Under the pieces are notes generated by a model that had not been told where the DNA came from, searched no databases, and saw only the letters and a list, made by a program, of their open reading frames with translations. A program made the position numbers and the translations under genes. A stretch of 64,000 nucleotides of DNA, taken from contig JAPTJF010000094.1 of NCBI GenBank assembly GCA_029339195.1, positions 1 through 64,000 on the forward strand, given 5' to 3'. The DNA is from Micractinium sp. NFX-FRZ (Eukaryota > Chlorophyta > Trebouxiophyceae > Chlorellales > Chlorellaceae). Shown piece by piece: positions 46,658-64,000 of this stretch (position 1 is the stretch's first letter; each line of letters opens with the position of its first letter).

Positions 46658-48541
46658 GGCTGCAACTGGGATTCCCCCAAATATTGTCACCAAGCTGCAT
46701 TCGGGCAAGTTTGTACAGCAGCGTGTTGACATCAGGAGAGGCACTGGCGCGAGGCGGGGCGGTGGGTGAGCGGCGGCGGGGCGGGGCGGCTGGAGGAAAC
46801 AGCAAGTCGGCGTACTCTCTGCAGCACCAACCGAACGCTGCCTTACCTTATAGAGCGCTCGCCTGGCCGCGTCGCTGAAACACGCGGATCGAGCTGCACG
46901 CGGATCGAGCTGATCGAGCTGATCAAGTGAGCCAGCAGCTGCAGCGGAGCCAGGGCTTTGTGCAGCCAGACGTGCGCAAATAACGATATGCAATATGGAT
47001 TCATGAAACTCTTCCTTGTGCCCATCTGGCGCTCGCCCACCCGCCGCCGTCACAATGCAACTTGCACACACAGCGCCCCACTAGAAGCGGCGCTGCCGAT
47101 GCGAAGGGGAGCTCACAGGCATTCCTGCAACAGCAGACGCTGATCTGCAGTGCCTGCTTCTGCCCCCATGCTCCTGAGCTTACCGTCCCCCCTTCCAGCG
47201 CTGCTCACACACCCCTGCACCCAGCACCCATCAGCCGCACGGACTCCTAGATCCTTCTGCCTCTGTCCCCCTGCACCTCCTTACCAGCCCACCAGCTGCA
47301 CCAAGTGGTGTTACAACACATGGGGGGCATCCTTCTCAGCAGAGCAGGGTGCAGGACAAGAGGAAGGCATGGGGGGGAGGAGACGGATGAGAAGAGGTCA
47401 CGTTTGAGGGACAGGCGGGGGGATGAGGAGCAGATTCAGAGTCGGGGGTGGGGTAGGGTGTGGGCCAGGGGCAGGGACAGGGGTGTAGCAGGCGCTGGTT
47501 GGCAAGCCATGAGGCGGGCAGGCAGGCAGGCTGTGGTGGAGCAGGATGCAAAAAGAATGGGAAGGGCACAGAGCAGGGAGAAACATGGCGCGCAGGCAGG
47601 GCATGAAGGGAAGCACAGTGCAACGGGGGCCAGGTGTACGGTTGTCAGTGGCGGGACTGGAGTCGCGGCAGTGCCACTGAGGGAGGGGTAAGAGGGGTCC
47701 CAGTAAGCCAGGCGCTACCTGGCCTGCTGAAGTGGGTCATCAAAGCCTGCTTTGCTGCCCCTGCGCGAGAGGCACACCCGCCTCTCTGCAGCACACCGCG
47801 CCCGCCCCCCTCCACAGGCTCCACAGATACCTGCAGTGGCATACCTTGGATACAGGGCCCTCTGCCCCCGAAACCCATGGCCTACACCCCCAGCTTTCCG
47901 CTGGGCGAGGCGTGTATGCGTGTGTGGGTTGGGGCGGGAGTAGCAGAAACAAGCTCCTCGAAACCACTTTGATGTGCTGCGCCTTGGCAGCCCGCCCGCT
48001 GCAAGGGTAGAGGATGCACATGATGCTGAACAGATGCCTGTGCAGACACATATTTTGGTGTCCGATCTGTAGACGACCCTCCCAAGCAGGGTGCATGGGG
48101 GGCCGGTGTAGCATGCGCAAATAGGTAGGGTGCACCTCCCTGCCGTCACCGCCCAAGATAGCGCAAGGAGCGGAAAGAGGGCGGCAGGCGGCGGCCAACC
48201 CCTGTTCAATGCGACTTCCCCGTGCAGCGTCTATGATCCTTTCCGCGCACATCTGCTTCCAAGGGTCCGACTGCAGCCAGGGGGTCGGGTGTAGCAGCCT
48301 TCTTGCGAGCATCGCGCGCTCAAATCCTGTTTCCCCGCTCTTCGCCTGGCGGTCGCTCTGCCAGGTAGTTTTGAGTCGCTGAAGCTTCGCTCCGGAGGTG
48401 CGGTGCCCCTCTGCTCGCTCAGTTGCCCAGCCCTGCCCTCACCGCCTGCCCACCGCCTCCGCCGACGCCCCGCCCCGCCCCATATTGTTGCCCCGCACAT
48501 CGCAGGGAATCTACCATCGTGACATACTACAGCTGGCAGCA
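46658..48541. other. Divergent intergenic region between copies B and C
   Basis: Copies B and C are transcribed away from each other, so this should hold both promoters. Low-complexity G/A-rich sequence lies at 47330-47620. A minus-strand open stretch around 47740-48310 (starting MLARRLLHPTPWLQSDPWKQ) has no splice support or family match. No TATA element is clear. Confidence 0.4.
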
Positions 48542-50590
48542 ATGCCTGTTTCACACCAGGGGATCCAGTCCTTGGTGCAGTGCATGCGCCGCTGCCTCGT
48601 GAGCAGGCGTGAGGAGCAGCAGCTGTACATTGCAGTTAGCGTGGTGCGCAACCTCTCGTGCGAGGGCGCCGAGACCGCGGCAGCCATAGCAGCAGCGGGA
48701 GCCATACCCCTCTTGGTGTTCTGCCTGCTGCGGCGCAGTCCAAATCCGACAATGGAGCGCGCTGCTGTGGCGCTGGGCGCTTTTGCCTGCTACGGCCCTG
48801 GCTATGCGTCGGCCGTAGCCGCGGCTGGCGGTGTCCGTGCTCTGATGCTCTGCCTGGGCTGCACCGTGGGGCCAGCGCAGGATGCAGCAGAAATGGCCCT
48901 GGGCAACCTGGCAGCTGACAGCCAGGAGCTGTGCGCGGCTGTTGCAGCAGCGGGCGCCATCTTAATCCCTACCTTGGTGGGCTACTTGCAGCAGGGCAGT
49001 GAGGATGCGCTGGAGGGCGCAGCTGCCGCTCTGCACTTCATTACAAGTGGCAACGCAGACAACGAGGCAGCCGCAGTCAGCGCCGGCGCCATACCCCTGC
49101 TGGTGCAAGTGCTGGGCAGAAGCAGCAGCGAGGGGCTGCAGCGGCGCGTCATGCGCATGCTTGTCAGCCTGGCATGTGGCAGCTTGGAGAATTGTGCAGC
49201 CATCGCAGCAGCAGGCGGTGCAGCCGCTCTGGTGCAGTGCCTGCGGCCAAGCTGCAGCCAGGAGGTGCAGAGGCTGGCAGCTGACGTGCTGGGTTACCTT
49301 GCCAGCAACCAGCACATGGCCATTGTGGCAGCTGGCGGCATCCCGCTGCTGGTGCAGTGCCTGCAGCGCAGCGGCAGCGAGGAAGTGCAAGCAGAGGCTG
49401 CCTGCGTGCTACACTACATTGTCTGCAACAGCCCGGAGCACTGCGACGCGCTTGCTGAGGCGGGCGCCATCCCGGCTCTAGTGCAGTGTTTGCAGCGCAG
49501 CAACAACGAGTCGCTGCTGTTTCGAGCAGCAGCAGCGCTGGCCAACCTTACGGAGAGCAGCCCCAGCCAACAGGCAGCTGCTGCTGCCGCTGGCGCCATC
49601 CCCGCCTTGGTGCACATGCTTCACAGCGCCAATGCGGAGGTGCAATTGGCAGGAAGCGGCGCTCTGTGGTACATCACGCGCAGCAACCGGGCCACTGCAG
49701 CAGCTGCTGTTGCTGCCGGCGCCATCCCTCTGGTTGTCAGACTGGTGAACAGCAGCGACGGCAGCAGCAGCAGTGGCGGCGGTGAGGTTGAGGCGGCGCC
49801 GCAGCTAGCCATCGTGGCAGCAGCTGCAATGCTGGTCAACCTGTGCCTTCCCGAGCACAGCACCGCCCTGGAAGCAGACGGAGGGCTGTCTGCACTAGTG
49901 CAGAGCCTGCGCAGCATCCACGACGAGGAGTTTCTGGAGGCAGCATTAGCGGCGTTGGGCAACCTTGCTGCCGCCAGCCCCGGCCTCCAAGCGGCCGTCG
50001 TGACCGCCGGTGGCGTCCAGGCTCTGCAGCAGCTGCAGCACGACAGCGCCAGCGTGGCAGTGCAGCAGGCAGCAGCTGAGGCGCTGGGCAGGCTGTCTGC
50101 TGGCGAGGCAGCCGGCGGTGCTGCAGCAGAGGGGGCAGGGGAGGCGGCAGCAGCTGCAGAGCGTGCATCTGAAGGGGCAGCAGCAGGGGAGACGGTACAA
50201 GACGCAGCGCCTGCCGCACAAGCGGCACCAACCAGGGTGTGCGCCGCCGAGGGTTGCGGCAACACCCAGGGCCTGCTGCGCTGCGGCGGGTGAGTGCAGG
50301 GCCTGCCAGGTGGGGCAGCGCTGGAGGAAGAGCCTCGGGGCTGCTTTGGGGATGCCTGGCTGTGGGGGGCATGCAGCGCACTGACCCATGCCCCGCCCAG
50401 CGGATTGGCCTAGTGACTACCTGCCGTCCTTTTTCCTTCTTTTCCTTGTTCACCTACTCCGTGCAGGTGCCGGATGGTGCGGTACTGCAGCGAGGCATGC
50501 AGCCACGTACACTGGCGGGCGCACAAGCGCGAGTGCCGACGGCTGCATGCCGCAGCGGCTGCACCCACGCAGCCCTCCGCCCCCTCATGA
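48542..50590 (+). CDS. ARM-repeat protein with C-terminal MYND zinc finger (copy C)
   Basis: Exons 48542-50289 and 50467-50590 (TGA) encode 623 aa. An in-frame ATG at 48398 is possible, but MPVSHQGIQSLVQCMRR lines up with the starts of copies A and B. About twelve armadillo units follow, each near 42 residues, with cores such as AAAGAIPLLVFCLL, VAAGGIPLLVQCLQRS and AEAGAIPALVQCLQRS, then a short Ala/Glu linker (about 530-565). The MYND finger reads CAAEGCGNTQGLLRCGG, then CRMVRYCSEACSHVHWRAHK and Cys, with all ligands present. The intron is at the same place and phase as in A and B. TGTAA follows 355 bases after the stop. It is the longest and most regular of the three, and so the likely best-preserved family member. 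Confidence 0.88.
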
Positions 50591-50945
50591 AATACCAGCA
50601 CAGCAAGCCACCATATCTACATCTTGCTGTTTTCAGCGGCAGCAACGCAGCCACTACAAGTTTTGCCCGCGGCACTGCTGCACTGATGGGCACACCGTGC
50701 AACACATCAAAGCAGCTGCAGCATTTGCTTGCAGTCACACACACCTCCGCTTCCGCATCTTCTTTGTTTCAAACCCTCTCCTGCCGTGTGCACTTTGCAT
50801 CAGCTGCATTAGGCTGCGCCGAGGGAGGCACCTGCAGCCATCCGACACTGCTGCACAGCATGGTCCGCAGCTGATTCTTAGACATGCCTGGGTTCTCTTT
50901 GCCATCTCAGCTTACTTCCATGCTTGCCTTCCGGTGCAGTTCCAT

Positions 50946-50950
50946 TGTAA
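50946..50950 (+). other. Poly(A) signal TGTAA of copy C
   Basis: TGTAA within CCATTGTAAGCAC, about 355 bases after the stop codon. Confidence 0.55.
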
Positions 50951-51586
50951 GCACTACTTCTCATGTTAAAACTGCAACCCATTTGCTGCTGAGAGCAGTG
51001 GCCACGGAGTAGGGATAACGCACAAATGAAAATAGGTAGTGTGTGGGGGGCTGGAACGCAGCATGCCTGCCACACAGAGGCAGGATGACTGATGAAGCGC
51101 TGGCAGCAGGCGCCAGCTGGGTGGCGGCAGGCGGCACTGCCAGTGGCGGCAGGCAGCAGCGGCGGCGGCGGCAGTCCACGCAGCGGGTGTGGCGCACCCC
51201 AGATGAACCCTGATGGCCCACAAACGCAGGACCTCGTCGCCCGGAGGCCGTGGAAGCGGTAGGGCGGCGGCTGGCTGTGCAAGCCGGAAGGGTTTTGGGC
51301 GGAACGACCGGTTCACCAACAAACCCTTGCGGGTACCTGCGCACACCTCCCTCGATGTCCCGCATCTGCGCCACACAGGAAGAATTGGCGTCCGGGCACT
51401 GGTCTCCGATCGAGAATCCCGTGCCGAGATTTTGCCACGTGCGGTGCCAAGCTCAGCAGCAGCCAAACTGTCGCCGCTGCGCCTGTTGGAAGCAATCAAC
51501 AATCTACATAAAATACACGGGCTTAAAGCAGCCGGGAGGGCGCAGAAACAGGCCAAACTCCGCCCGCCCAGGAGCCCTGCGCCTCG
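50951..51586. other. Upstream region of the glutamate synthase gene
   Basis: Probably holds its promoter and 5' UTR. It also carries open stretches on both strands without splice or family support. A lower-GC patch with ATAAAATACACG lies at 51505-51520, about 70 bases before the start; a TATA-like role is speculative. Confidence 0.4.

Positions 51587-64000
<12,414 letters not shown>

Noticed and set aside
47740..48312. Minus-strand open frame between ARM-MYND copies B and C
   Set aside because: No domain, no splice logic, and the frame crosses simple sequence; most likely chance.
48398..48541. Earlier in-frame ATG for ARM-MYND copy C
   Set aside because: The extra 48 residues are Pro/Ala-rich with no counterpart in copies A and B, whose starts align with 48542.
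50966..51374. Minus-strand stretch reading MRDIEGG and FVGEPVVPPKTL, possibly a divergent gene
   Set aside because: Only short pieces look protein-like, with no joinable exons and no poly(A) signal.

Overview
The window looks like nuclear DNA of a unicellular green alga, most likely a Chlorella-like trebouxiophyte. The evidence is high GC, very intron-dense genes with short GT...AG introns that usually end in TGCAG, TGTAA poly(A) signals, abundant CTG/CAG and CCTG microsatellites, and a chloroplast-targeted glutamate synthase of plant type. The genus is an inference. Exon models were built by hand from splice sites and reading phase, without transcripts.

Layout. (1) 1-1.7 kb: 3' part of an unrecognised plus-strand gene. 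(2) 2.6-5.7 kb: scattered exon-like fragments, a CCTT microsatellite and one copy of a dispersed repeat. (3) 6.9-8.9 kb, minus: an F-box-like leucine-rich protein with an in-frame TGA. (4) 11.8-23.5 kb, minus: a 26-exon gene whose reading phase closes perfectly, for an unrecognised 1,440-aa protein with an N-terminal coiled coil, a poly-Gln/Ser linker and a long conserved-looking C-terminal half. (5) 24.2-26.9 kb, minus: remnants or part of a coiled-coil gene with a frame break. (6) 27-31.8 kb: gene-poor DNA holding a diverged segmental duplication. (7) 31.8-34.5 kb, plus: a clean 7-exon gene for an unrecognised 420-aa protein. (8) 36.0-38.2 kb, minus: an ankyrin-type protein with a one-base frame break. 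(9) 39.2-40.2 kb: a pseudogene made of displaced exons of the big gene in (4). (10) 42.2-50.6 kb: three armadillo-repeat genes ending in a MYND zinc finger, two in tandem on minus and one divergent on plus, with 6, 8 and 12 recognisable repeats. (11) 51.6 kb to the end, plus: NADH-type glutamate synthase with 31 exons resolved and an N-terminal transit-like exon; the gene runs out of the window.

How they relate. Only glutamate synthase has a firm metabolic role: transfer of the glutamine amide to 2-oxoglutarate in plastid nitrogen assimilation. The rest is a mosaic of protein-interaction families (F-box/LRR, ankyrin, ARM-MYND) and orphan genes. Several local duplications are at different stages of decay: the ARM-MYND trio, the displaced exons at 39-40 kb, the 27/30 kb duplicated block, and a short dispersed repeat at 5.5 and 10.8 kb. 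No rRNA, tRNA, CRISPR array or intact transposon was recognised.
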